A DNA stretch of 64,000 nucleotides from RGEC01 sp964626685 (GTDB lineage: Bacteria; Bacteroidota; Bacteroidia; NS11-12g; UBA955). Under the pieces are notes generated by a model. It did not search any database, was not told the origin of the DNA, and was given only the letters and a program-made list of their open reading frames with translations. Positions 1 to 7,811 of this stretch are shown here, in pieces. The stretch is taken from contig CAZVJY010000001.1 of the NCBI GenBank assembly GCA_964626685.1, positions 183,377-247,376 of the forward strand, written 5' to 3'. Made by a program: the position numbers and the translations under genes. Within the stretch, counting starts at the first letter, position 1. Every line of letters starts with the position of its first letter.

Positions 1-1684
1 GATACGAGCCTATCAACCCGGTATTGCCATAGGTTTCGCCAATCTGGTAAATACGCTGCTTCCGCTTAGGCTCAATCTCTGTGCGTATTTTAGCAGTAAG
101 CAAACGGGTGAAATTGTCCGGGATATGTTTGGTGGCATCATGCCGAAACCCATCAAATTCAAATTCCCTAAGCCAGTAAAGTGCTGAATCTACCATATAG
201 CTTGCCACTTCCGGCCTGCCCAGATCCAGGGTTGGTAAAAATGTATCAAACCAGGTCGTTAAACGCTGTTCATCCCAAAGTTCTGTATTCATGCGTCCAT
301 CAGGCAGGTACAATGGCGTTACCCAGTCCGGATGCTGCTTGTAAATCGGATGTTCTTTGTGCACGTGATGCGCCACATAATCAAGGTAAACATTGCTGTT
401 GTGCCTGTGCGCCTCATCCAGCATATCCTTCAGTGCTTTTGTATTTCCGAACCTTTCATCAATCAGTGTATTTGAAACAGGCCAGTATCCATGATACCCA
501 CTGAACTTTACATGCGGATCAGGGAAATCGCCCCAGGCTCCTTTTGGGTTTTTGGAGATGGGACTAATCCATAAAGCATTCATTCCCATACTGTCCAGGT
601 AGCCCTCTCTCAGTTTTTGGGTAATTCCCTGAATATCGCCACCCTGAAAATTGGTTCTGTGGGTCACCCGCGGATGATCCACCGGCTTATCATTGCTTTT
701 ATCCCCATTATGGAAACGATCTACAAAAGCAAAATACATGACCGTGCGCTCCAGATCTTCCCGGTTCAGCAATGTTGGATCGGTTATCGGCTTTCCATAC
801 TCCAGCGGAATAAGCAGATCATTTCCATGAACATATTCTGTTGCACAATACACCCTGATGTAACTGCGCTTGACAGATCTAGCTTCAGCAGGAATTCCCA
901 CATTCAGTTTGTTTTCACTTTTCAGTGACTGATGATTGATTTGGTTATTCCAAAGCGCAAGTATGTTAAGACTGTATGAACCCAGATTTTCAGTTTGCTC
1001 GATGAGGAATCCCTGTGCGGTGGAAGTGGCCGTGATATGGGGCACAGGGCGTGTTTCTTGTACCAGTAAAACGGAGTTTTCACCGCCAAAGCCGTTGCTT
1101 CTCCGGGTAGGATTGCCCGCATCTGCAACCTCCCTGCCATCCACTACAAACTGATATCCGTATTCGCCCGGATTTAGTTCAAGCCGGGTCTCATACACAC
1201 TATCAGTTATTTTTTGCAGCGGATGCAATTGGGCATTCCAGGCATTAAAATCTCCTTTTACAAAAACCCCTTTTTCACATTTACCGCTGTACCGAAAGGT
1301 TACAGGAATTTGTACCTGCTTTTTCAGAATCAGATCGCAGCGGGTTTTGTCACTATGATTGAGAACGGGCAGACCAAATAAAACCCGGTTATTCCCACTT
1401 TTTGGAAAGATAATCTTTAAATCAGGCAAGTCATCGGGAGCAAGAACCGTAAGTTGTGATGAGCCCATCCCGGTATTTAGACCCGTCACATCTGTAAAAA
1501 TACCGACCTTTTTCCCTGGAAATACATCCGCTTTTGGAAGTCGGGTGGTATCGCCAGTCAGCCATACAGGCATTACCGGAGCGGATAAATCAGCATAAGC
1601 AATGACAAACTTCTTGTTAATATTACCACAAGCCCCGAGCGCCGAGGTCAGAATACACAAGAATATGCGCCAGGCGGTTTTCAT
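1..1684 (-). CDS. GH13 alpha-amylase-family lipoprotein (3' end outside window)
   Basis: Outer-membrane or periplasmic alpha-glucan hydrolase. The frame is open from the ATG at 1684 to the left edge (561 residues visible), so the C-terminus is missing. The N-terminus is a lipoprotein signal with lipobox LGAC. A glycogen/starch-binding-like E-set segment follows around residues 120-185 (VKGDFNAWN), and the GH13 barrel starts near residue 305 (FAFVDRFHNGD). Visible catalytic motifs are GFRHDATKH, with the nucleophile Asp at about residue 516, and IGETYG, with the acid/base Glu at about 550. The ATG overlaps the stop of the maltose phosphorylase gene (ATGA), so it is the last visible gene of the maltose operon. 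It probably cuts starch or maltodextrin into substrates for that pathway. A SusG-like surface enzyme or a cyclomaltodextrinase relative are both possible. Confidence 0.85.
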   Translation of the reverse strand, partial: MKTAWRIFLCILTSALGACGNINKKFVIAYADLSAPVMPVWLTGDTTRLPKADVFPGKKVGIFTDVTGLNTGMGSSQLTVLAPDDLPDLKIIFPKSGNNRVLFGLPVLNHSDKTRCDLILKKQVQIPVTFRYSGKCEKGVFVKGDFNAWNAQLHPLQKITDSVYETRLELNPGEYGYQFVVDGREVADAGNPTRRSNGFGGENSVLLVQETRPVPHITATSTAQGFLIEQTENLGSYSLNILALWNNQINHQSLKSENKLNVGIPAEARSVKRSYIRVYCATEYVHGNDLLIPLEYGKPITDPTLLNREDLERTVMYFAFVDRFHNGDKSNDKPVDHPRVTHRTNFQGGDIQGITQKLREGYLDSMGMNALWISPISKNPKGAWGDFPDPHVKFSGYHGYWPVSNTLIDERFGNTKALKDMLDEAHRHNSNVYLDYVAHHVHKEHPIYKQHPDWVTPLYLPDGRMNTELWDEQRLTTWFDTFLPTLDLGRPEVASYMVDSALYWLREFEFDGFRHDATKHIPDNFTRLLTAKIRTEIEPKRKQRIYQIGETYGNTGLIGSY

Positions 1685-3975
1685 CCAATGAAAATTTCGC
1701 CGGAGGCGTCTACAGTATAGGGCTTTGAGCAGCAAATAATTTCTGTTTGTAAACCCTCAAGATTCTGCACAGTAACGCCTTTTTTGTCTATGCTAATACC
1801 CAGCAAATTCCCCCTGAAGCGCAGGTTAAAACGCATACTGGTCCATTTTGCCGGCAGTGCAGGATTTAAATGCAGCTTTCCGTTGCGAACACGAATACCT
1901 GCAAATCCTTTACTGATAGTCATCCACGTGCCGGCCATGCTGGTTATGTGGCAACCATCACAGGTATCGTTGTTAATATCATTCAAATCCAGGCGGGCCG
2001 TGCGCAGGTAAAATTCATAGGCTTTATCCTCGTTGCCTATCTTATTGGCCAGAATGCTGTGAATACATGGCGATAATGAAGATTCATGCACGGTAAACGG
2101 CTCGTAAAAATCGAAGTGCCGACGGTGCGTATCCATATCAAAATCGTCTTCAAAAAAGTAAAAACCCTGCAACACATCGGCCTGTTTAATATAACAACTT
2201 CTGAGTATGCGATCCCAGCTCCAGTGCTCCACAATAGGTCGCTGAGAGGCTGGCAGCTGCGAAACAGGAATCAGTTCTTTGTCCAGAAATCCATCCTGCT
2301 GAAGAAATACATTGTGGTCAGCATCAAACGGGAAATACATGTTGGACTGAATCTTGAGCCAGTTTTGTATTTCGCTGTCATCCAAACCGGTTTTCACTTT
2401 AATCTCAGTCAACCTATTCCCTGCTGACTGAGCCATTTTTTCATATTGCTCCGCTGCATAGCGCATGCACCATGAAGCGACGTAATTGGTGTACCAGTTG
2501 TTGTTTACGTTGTTTTCAAACTCATTGGGACCGGTCACACCCAGCATCACATATTGCTTTTTGTCCTCGGACCAATTTACACGCTGCGCCCAGAAACGGG
2601 CTATACCGATAAGCACTTCAAGCCCGTGAGAAGCCATATAATCCTCGTCGCCCGTGTAATTTATATAATCATAGATGGCATAGGCAATGGCCCCGTTTCG
2701 GTGAATTTCCTCGAACGTAATTTCCCATTCATTGTGGCATTCTTCACCGTTCATGGTAACCATCGGGTACAAAGCCGCGCCGTTTTTAAAACCGAGTTTC
2801 TCGGCATTTTCAATGGCTTTGGGTAATTGCTGATAGCGATACAGCAACAGGTTTTTGGATACTTCCGGCGAAGCCGTTCCCAGATAAAAAGGTATGCAGT
2901 AGGCTTCCGTGTCCCAGTAGGTACTGCCACCGTATTTTTCACCGGTAAATCCTTTAGGACCAATGTTCAATCGGGCATCGTCGCCGGTGTAGGTCTGAAA
3001 CAGCTGAAAAATATTGAAACGTATAGCCTGCTGGGCTGATGTATCCCCTTCAATTTCAATATCGCAGTTTTTCCAAACAGCCGACCATGCATCGGACTGT
3101 TCTTTTTTCAGCATATCAAAACCTGTGCGGTATGCATTCTCCAACTCCGGCATGCCCTGCAACTCAAATTCCTCGCGCTTCACGTATAAATCGCTTAGTA
3201 TGATGCAGTATTTTTCGAATGTCAGGGTTTCTCCAGCCTTGAGTACAAATGTATAATCCATACCCGCATACAAATCCGTTTTTGCGGAATCTGACTTAAC
3301 GGGAGCCTGCCCCTCATTCCAGCTATGGCGACACAAGGCAAATACACCAAAGTTCGTTTTGCGGGTTTCCTGCGATAGCCATGCTATGGGCTGATCAAAA
3401 AAACCGGTTTGGGTATTTTGCCAGAAAAACTCATCGTAATTGGCATCCTGGTTTCGCGCGTCACCGTTCAGTCCGCTGCTGATGTTTAGTGTACAATCTT
3501 GGGTGGCCTTGATGCTGTAGCGAATTACCCCCAGGTTCTTACGCTCCATACTGCAAAATCGCTCAGTCTCTGCCTGAATAACATTGCCATTAATCATAAC
3601 CTCAAATTGCCTTTTTAGCAATCCGTTTTTCATATCCAGCTCACGGCGAAAAAATGCCGGAGCTGTTTTGGCCATATCAATCGGGGTGCCGTCAACAGCC
3701 ACTTCAATGCTGTTCCAGTTTACCGAATTCAGTACCTTGGCAAAATACTCGGGATAGCCGTTTTTCCACCACCCCACGCGGGTTTTATCAGGGTAGTAAA
3801 TGCCGGCTATATAAGATCCTCTTAAAGTGGGACCGCTGAAAGCCTCTTCAAAATTGGCGCGTTGCCCCATTCGGCCATTTCCAATACTGAACAAACTTTC
3901 TGAAACTTTATTTCTGGAAGAATCAAAGCCCTCCTCAACAATGCTCCAGGGATTTATCTTTATGTAATCCTTCAT
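1681..3975 (-). CDS. mapA: Maltose phosphorylase (GH65)
   Basis: Cytoplasmic inverting phosphorylase: maltose + phosphate gives glucose + beta-glucose 1-phosphate. The 764 residues are the normal GH65 length. The general acid lies in TGPNEFENNVNNNWYTN (around residue 483). The segment HNEWEITFEE around residues 411-420 matches, from memory, the loop that distinguishes maltose phosphorylases from trehalose, kojibiose and nigerose phosphorylases. The next upstream gene is beta-phosphoglucomutase, which uses the beta-anomer this enzyme makes, so context and sequence agree. There are 13 bases between that gene's stop and this ATG, and the end overlaps the amylase start. Another disaccharide specificity within GH65 is less likely but not excluded. 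Confidence 0.93.
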   Translation of the reverse strand: MKDYIKINPWSIVEEGFDSSRNKVSESLFSIGNGRMGQRANFEEAFSGPTLRGSYIAGIYYPDKTRVGWWKNGYPEYFAKVLNSVNWNSIEVAVDGTPIDMAKTAPAFFRRELDMKNGLLKRQFEVMINGNVIQAETERFCSMERKNLGVIRYSIKATQDCTLNISSGLNGDARNQDANYDEFFWQNTQTGFFDQPIAWLSQETRKTNFGVFALCRHSWNEGQAPVKSDSAKTDLYAGMDYTFVLKAGETLTFEKYCIILSDLYVKREEFELQGMPELENAYRTGFDMLKKEQSDAWSAVWKNCDIEIEGDTSAQQAIRFNIFQLFQTYTGDDARLNIGPKGFTGEKYGGSTYWDTEAYCIPFYLGTASPEVSKNLLLYRYQQLPKAIENAEKLGFKNGAALYPMVTMNGEECHNEWEITFEEIHRNGAIAYAIYDYINYTGDEDYMASHGLEVLIGIARFWAQRVNWSEDKKQYVMLGVTGPNEFENNVNNNWYTNYVASWCMRYAAEQYEKMAQSAGNRLTEIKVKTGLDDSEIQNWLKIQSNMYFPFDADHNVFLQQDGFLDKELIPVSQLPASQRPIVEHWSWDRILRSCYIKQADVLQGFYFFEDDFDMDTHRRHFDFYEPFTVHESSLSPCIHSILANKIGNEDKAYEFYLRTARLDLNDINNDTCDGCHITSMAGTWMTISKGFAGIRVRNGKLHLNPALPAKWTSMRFNLRFRGNLLGISIDKKGVTVQNLEGLQTEIICCSKPYTVDASGEIFIG

Positions 3976-3988
3976 AGGTTATCGATGA

Positions 3989-4639
3989 TTAAGAAAATTG
4001 TGACTGAAGAAAAGTCAGATCAATATTCAGCAGGTTCTGAACACAAACATCAGCCTCCGTCAGTTGTCCGTGTGCAGTAATACCCAGTACACGCATACCG
4101 GCGGCTCTGGCTGCTGCAACGCCTGCATCGGCGTCTTCAATTACAAGGCAACTATCCACAGGAAGGCCAAGCAGTTTGGCCGCATTTAGAAACACCTCCG
4201 GATCGGGTTTGGTTTGCCTGACCATATTGCCGTCTACCACAGCATCAAAGTAGCTGGCAAGCTGTAGTTTATCCAAAATAAACGTTGCGTTTTTGGAACT
4301 GCTTCCCACTGCCGTTTTCAGCCCTGCTGATCTGATATTCTCCAAAAAAGCTAACACACCTGGCAAGATATCTGCTGAAGACAACGAGGCAATCAGTTCA
4401 AGATAATGGTTGTTTTTTTCGGTAAGCAAAAATGCCTTCTCCTCATCGGTGCGTTCAGCTCCTGCCCAATTGAGAATGATATCCAGGCTTTCGGATCTGC
4501 TTACGCCTTTCAACTGTTCATTGTGTTTTTCCGTTAATTCAAAACCCGCACCCTCAGCAATTCTTCGCCATGAGTGATAGTGATGCACGGCAGTATCAGT
4601 GAGCACTCCGTCAAGATCAAAGATCACGCCGCGAATCAT
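3989..4639 (-). CDS. pgmB: Beta-phosphoglucomutase (HAD superfamily)
   Basis: Converts beta-glucose 1-phosphate to glucose 6-phosphate, feeding the maltose phosphorylase product into glycolysis. The 216 residues match the family. The HAD signature FDLDGVLTDT places the phosphorylated Asp at residue 8 and the acid/base Asp at 10. Further motifs are the Ser in VGSSSKN, the Lys in TKPDPEVF and the acidic VIEDADAG. The helical cap domain lies between motifs I and II. The ATG overlaps the end of the sugar kinase gene by four bases, and maltose phosphorylase follows after 13 bases, which gives a textbook maltose phosphorolysis operon. Confidence 0.93.
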   Translation of the reverse strand: MIRGVIFDLDGVLTDTAVHHYHSWRRIAEGAGFELTEKHNEQLKGVSRSESLDIILNWAGAERTDEEKAFLLTEKNNHYLELIASLSSADILPGVLAFLENIRSAGLKTAVGSSSKNATFILDKLQLASYFDAVVDGNMVRQTKPDPEVFLNAAKLLGLPVDSCLVIEDADAGVAAARAAGMRVLGITAHGQLTEADVCVQNLLNIDLTFLQSQFS

Positions 4640-5508
4640 GACTTCTCTGTATTGTTGTATGCCGACTCTCTGGCCAAGTGGTATTTCAGCAGCGACATAC
4701 CGGGATTCTTGTCAATTTCCCCCAGGGTAAACCCCTTTTCCACAGCTACCTTTTGCAAAATTTCGGTGAAATAATATGCCACCGACCCTACAAAATGAAC
4801 CGGAACCTCGCGGAAGTTGGGGAAGCAGCAAATATGGATTTCCGCAAACCTGGATAGGCCCTCATACACCAGCTCCTTCATATAAGGATGATCCTTGTGA
4901 GGTACAATAAAACGCATAAAGGAAGCCAGGAAAACATTGGCTTTATTGGTGTTGTAAACCTGGTGAAATATTTCCTCTTTTTGAAGCTTGTACTGCTCGT
5001 AAAAGGCAGTTTGCAACTCGGCAGGCAGACGCTTGTAAAGATAATCGGAGATGATTTTCTTACCAAAATAAGATCCACTTCCCTCGTCCCCCAATATGTA
5101 TCCCAGTGCAGGAACCTGCTCTGAAACCGCATGGCCGTCATAATAGCAACTATTGCTCCCTGTTCCGATAATACAGGTAATGGCGGGTCTTCCGTCCCAG
5201 GTGGCAAAGGCAGAGGCATTCAAATCGTGATTCACCTCGCAGTGGGCACGGGTAAAAAACTGCCTGAGTGCAGTCAGTATCACTTCATTCCTTTCCGAAC
5301 TTGAACATCCGGCACCGTAAAAATAGACCGCATCGGCCTGTCCGGCAACATTGCTTAAATCAGGGTTTGCCTTCAGGTGGGTTAAAATTTCATCAGGCTG
5401 ATGAAAAAATGGATTAAAACCCATTGTGTGGGTTTCAAGTACATCATTACTATGATTGCTAATCAGCCAATCGCATTTGGTAGAACCACTTTCAGCTACA
5501 ATGATCAT
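4636..5508 (-). CDS. BadF/BadG-type sugar kinase (GlcNAc/glucosamine kinase family)
   Basis: ASKHA-fold kinase of 290 residues. The phosphate-1 motif is ESGSTKCDW near the N-terminus, phosphate-2 is IIGTGSNS around residue 115, and LGDEGSGSYFGKK and FVGSVAYYF complete the fold. Family members in Bacteroidetes are usually called N-acetylglucosamine or glucosamine kinases. This one is the first gene of an operon whose other products phosphorolyse maltose, a reaction that releases free glucose, so glucose is a plausible substrate (inference). The -7 box TAAGTTTG (5525-5532) lies 16 bases upstream and is partly covered by the palindromic operator at 5531-5549. Confidence 0.82.
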   Translation of the reverse strand: MIIVAESGSTKCDWLISNHSNDVLETHTMGFNPFFHQPDEILTHLKANPDLSNVAGQADAVYFYGAGCSSSERNEVILTALRQFFTRAHCEVNHDLNASAFATWDGRPAITCIIGTGSNSCYYDGHAVSEQVPALGYILGDEGSGSYFGKKIISDYLYKRLPAELQTAFYEQYKLQKEEIFHQVYNTNKANVFLASFMRFIVPHKDHPYMKELVYEGLSRFAEIHICCFPNFREVPVHFVGSVAYYFTEILQKVAVEKGFTLGEIDKNPGMSLLKYHLARESAYNNTEKS

Positions 5509-5524
5509 CCTTTTCGTATAAGTG

Positions 5525-5532
5525 CAAACTTA
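5525..5532 (-). promoter_or_regulatory. -7 promoter element of the maltose operon
   Basis: On the minus strand this reads TAAGTTTG, a full match to the Bacteroidetes -7 consensus TAnnTTTG, 16 bases before the kinase ATG. Its first two bases are the last two bases of the operator-like palindrome, so a bound regulator would block polymerase. Confidence 0.65.
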
Positions 5533-5549
5533 GTGTAATTATTACACAT
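5531..5549. promoter_or_regulatory. Operator candidate of the maltose NUDIX regulator
   Basis: TAGTGT-AATTATT-ACACAT. It contains the perfect 15-bp palindrome GTGTAATTATTACAC (5533-5547) and lies between the divergent kinase operon and NUDIX regulator gene. The TAGTGT-N7-ACACTA pattern recurs before the MFS transporter (6344-6362) and, weaker, between the starch genes (9691-9709). Regulator binding is inferred from position and recurrence. Confidence 0.6.
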
Positions 5550-5597
5550 AGCCAAAGGAACCTTGATGATTATTGATACAAAAAAAACCAAAGTTAC

Positions 5598-5605
5598 TAT
5601 ATTTG
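5598..5605 (+). promoter_or_regulatory. -7 promoter element of the NUDIX regulator gene
   Basis: TATATTTG matches TAnnTTTG. A TTG at 5573-5575 is a possible -33 element, 22 bases upstream. The box lies downstream of the first in-frame ATG (5563), which argues that translation begins at the ATG at 5623. Confidence 0.6.
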
Positions 5606-5622
5606 TGAACCCCATTTTTGCT

Positions 5623-6333
5623 ATGCCCCAACAGGCCATAAATCCCAATGTTTCCGTAGACTGTGTCATTTTCAGTTTTAATAATCAGGAACTGGAAGTA
5701 CTGTTGATTGAGCGTTCAGCCGGCAATACCGACAAGATAGATGAAATCAAGGCGTTGCCCGGAAACCTGATTTATGAAGATGAAACCCTCGATTGTGCGG
5801 CACAGCGCGTTTTAACTGAGCTCACCGGTCTGGAAAACATTTTCCTGGAGCAGGTTTATACTTTCGGTGATCCTGACAGAATCAGCAAAAAACACGACCA
5901 GGACTGGCTCAGAAGTATTCGAGCACATCCCGAAGCCAGGGTAATTACTGTGGCCTACACCTCGCTCATCAACAAAGAAAGATTCAATCTCACACCCTCA
6001 AGTTTTGCACGCAATGCCGTTTGGATAAAGGTAAAAGACGTGCCCCAACTGGGATTTGACCACAACGATATTCTGGAAAAAGCACTGGACCATCTCAAGC
6101 ACAAAATATACATTGAGCCACTGGGTTATGAGCTGCTACCGGACCGGTTTACCCTTGCCCAGTTGCAGAAACTGTACGAGGCGATATTGGATGATACGTT
6201 TGATAAAAGAAACTTCCGCCGTAAAATCCTGCGAACCTTATTCATTGTGCCCCTGAATGAAAAACAGCAAGGCGTTGCCCACAAGCCGGCCGGACTCTAC
6301 CGATTTGACAAATCCCTGTTTCATCAGATGTAA
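5623..6333 (+). CDS. NUDIX-domain transcriptional regulator (NrtR/AraR-like), maltose locus
   Basis: 236 residues from the ATG at 5623. An in-frame ATG at 5563 is rejected because the -7 box TATATTTG (5598-5605) lies after it. The N-terminal half is a NUDIX-like fold (VSVDCVIFSFNNQELEVLLI, then LPGNLIYEDETLDCAAQRVL). The C-terminal half is the winged-helix region typical of NrtR-type regulators (LPDRFTLAQLQKLYEAILDD, then RNFRRKILRTLF). The hydrolase NUDIX box is degenerate, as expected for a sugar-sensing repressor rather than an enzyme. Bacteroides AraR is a characterised sugar regulator of this class. It lies divergent from the maltose operon and upstream of the sugar symporter, with matching palindromes on both sides. 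A paralogue sits at 52610-53305. Confidence 0.85.
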   Translation: MPQQAINPNVSVDCVIFSFNNQELEVLLIERSAGNTDKIDEIKALPGNLIYEDETLDCAAQRVLTELTGLENIFLEQVYTFGDPDRISKKHDQDWLRSIRAHPEARVITVAYTSLINKERFNLTPSSFARNAVWIKVKDVPQLGFDHNDILEKALDHLKHKIYIEPLGYELLPDRFTLAQLQKLYEAILDDTFDKRNFRRKILRTLFIVPLNEKQQGVAHKPAGLYRFDKSLFHQM

Positions 6334-6343
6334 TACTTCTCAA

Positions 6344-6362
6344 TAGTGTTTGTTTGACACTA
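6344..6362. promoter_or_regulatory. Operator candidate before the MFS transporter
   Basis: TAGTGT-TTGTTTG-ACACTA, a perfect inverted repeat with six-base arms and a seven-base spacer (seven-base arms if flanking A/T are counted). It lies 34 bases before the transporter ATG and shares all but one arm base with the palindrome at 5531-5549. No clear TAnnTTTG box is visible between it and the gene. Confidence 0.6.
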
Positions 6363-6396
6363 TGAGCCGAATTCCGTAGATTGCGGCCCCAACCTT

Positions 6397-7728
6397 ATGG
6401 AAAAGAAACCCAAACTTACGGCTGCACAAATCACCTGGATGAGCTTTGGCTTCATGGGAATTCAGTGTGGTTTCGGCCTGCAAAATGGGAATGCAAGTCG
6501 CATCCTTGAAGATTTTGGCGCCAAAGTGCACGAGCTCAGTTGGTTTTGGCTGGTGGCACCGCTTACCGGCATGCTCGTACAGCCGCTCATCGGATATTTC
6601 AGCGATAAAACCTGGACACCGCTTGGCAGACGAAAGCCTTATTTTCTGGCCGGCACGCTGCTTTGCTGCATTGCCATTGTGATGCTGCCCAATAGTGCTG
6701 CCTGGTTTGCGGGAAAATCCGCCCTGCTTTTTGGCGCTATTTTTCTTGCCCTGATGGATGCCAGCATAAACGTAGCCATGGAACCGTTCCGCGCTTTGGT
6801 GGCAGACAATCTCAATGATGAACAGCGCACCCTGGGCTTCAGCATTCAAACTTTTTTAATCGGTATTGGTGCTGTACTGGGCAGCTGGCTCCCCTGGATG
6901 ATGACCAACCTGTTTGAAATCAGCAATACTGCTCCTAAAGGCTTGGTTGCAGACAATGTAGTGTATTCCTTTTACGTGGGTGCAGCGTTTTTTCTGGCTA
7001 GTATTCTCGTAACCGTGCTTTTTGCAAAAGAATATGACCCTGAAACATATGCCCGCTATCACGGCGAAAGCAGGGAAGAAGAAAAAGCGGGCCTGTCTGA
7101 AATTTTCAGGGATTTTGGCAGAATGCCGAAAGCCATGCTGCAGCTGGGGTTGGTGCAATTCTTCAGCTGGTTTGGTTTGTTTTGCATGTGGGTTTATACC
7201 ACCAGGGCCGTGGCAGACAATGCTTTCGGCTACGATGGCACCCAAAAAGATATTCTTGGCAAAGCCGGCGACTGGGTTGGAATATTGTTTGGCATTTACA
7301 ATGGCGTGAGTGCCATATACGCGCTGATTCTCCCGGCGATTGTGCGGAAAATCGGCCGCAAACAAACCCATGCATTCTCGCTGGTTTGCGGTGGCATTGG
7401 CCTTATCTCCATGTTCTTCATCACCAATCCTGATATGCTTGTATACAGCATGGTGGGCGTTGGCATGGCCTGGGCCAGTATACTTGCTATGCCCTATGCC
7501 ATACTGGCAGGAAGTATACCTGCAGGGAAAATGGGCATATACATGGGTATCTTCAACTTCTTCATTACCATACCACAGATTGTGAGCGCTTTGCTGGCTG
7601 GCCCAATGGTCTCTTTTCTCTTTGACAATCAGGCGATCTATGCGCTGGTAACCGCCGGCCTTATGATGCTGCTGGCTGCCGTTTCCATGATTTATGTGAA
7701 CGATGGCAAACTGATTAAAATGAAGTAA
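6397..7728 (+). CDS. MFS sugar transporter, probable maltose:H+ symporter
   Basis: 443-residue inner-membrane protein with about 12 predicted membrane segments. It resembles the sucrose/maltose branch of the MFS (GPH-like). The N-terminus AAQITWMSFGFMGIQCGFGL and the cytoplasmic motif GYFSDKTWTPLGRRKPYF between helices 2 and 3 are typical of these symporters. Flavobacterial starch loci usually carry such a gene to move maltose from periplasm to cytoplasm. Here it follows the regulator gene after 63 bases and carries its own palindromic operator. Substrate maltose is inferred from context; glucose or short maltodextrins are alternatives. Confidence 0.85.
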   Translation: MEKKPKLTAAQITWMSFGFMGIQCGFGLQNGNASRILEDFGAKVHELSWFWLVAPLTGMLVQPLIGYFSDKTWTPLGRRKPYFLAGTLLCCIAIVMLPNSAAWFAGKSALLFGAIFLALMDASINVAMEPFRALVADNLNDEQRTLGFSIQTFLIGIGAVLGSWLPWMMTNLFEISNTAPKGLVADNVVYSFYVGAAFFLASILVTVLFAKEYDPETYARYHGESREEEKAGLSEIFRDFGRMPKAMLQLGLVQFFSWFGLFCMWVYTTRAVADNAFGYDGTQKDILGKAGDWVGILFGIYNGVSAIYALILPAIVRKIGRKQTHAFSLVCGGIGLISMFFITNPDMLVYSMVGVGMAWASILAMPYAILAGSIPAGKMGIYMGIFNFFITIPQIVSALLAGPMVSFLFDNQAIYALVTAGLMMLLAAVSMIYVNDGKLIKMK

Positions 7729-7811
7729 TTGTCGCCTTTGAGTTTATTGGTTGAATGGGAAACTTTTGCCTGTCTTCCACAGAAAAACCATTAAACGGTT
7801 AAACCCATACG

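Noticed and set aside
5563..5622. Upstream start for the first NUDIX regulator
   Set aside because: The -7 box at 5598-5605 lies inside this stretch, so it would not be transcribed; the extra residues are not family-like.
6340..7375. Several minus-strand open frames opposite the MFS transporter
   Set aside because: They are shadows of the transporter's codon pattern, with no domain signature or start context.
7780..7806. Possible terminator between the MFS gene and the SusA-like gene
   Set aside because: Only a four-base stem (AACC/GGTT) is seen, too weak to call.
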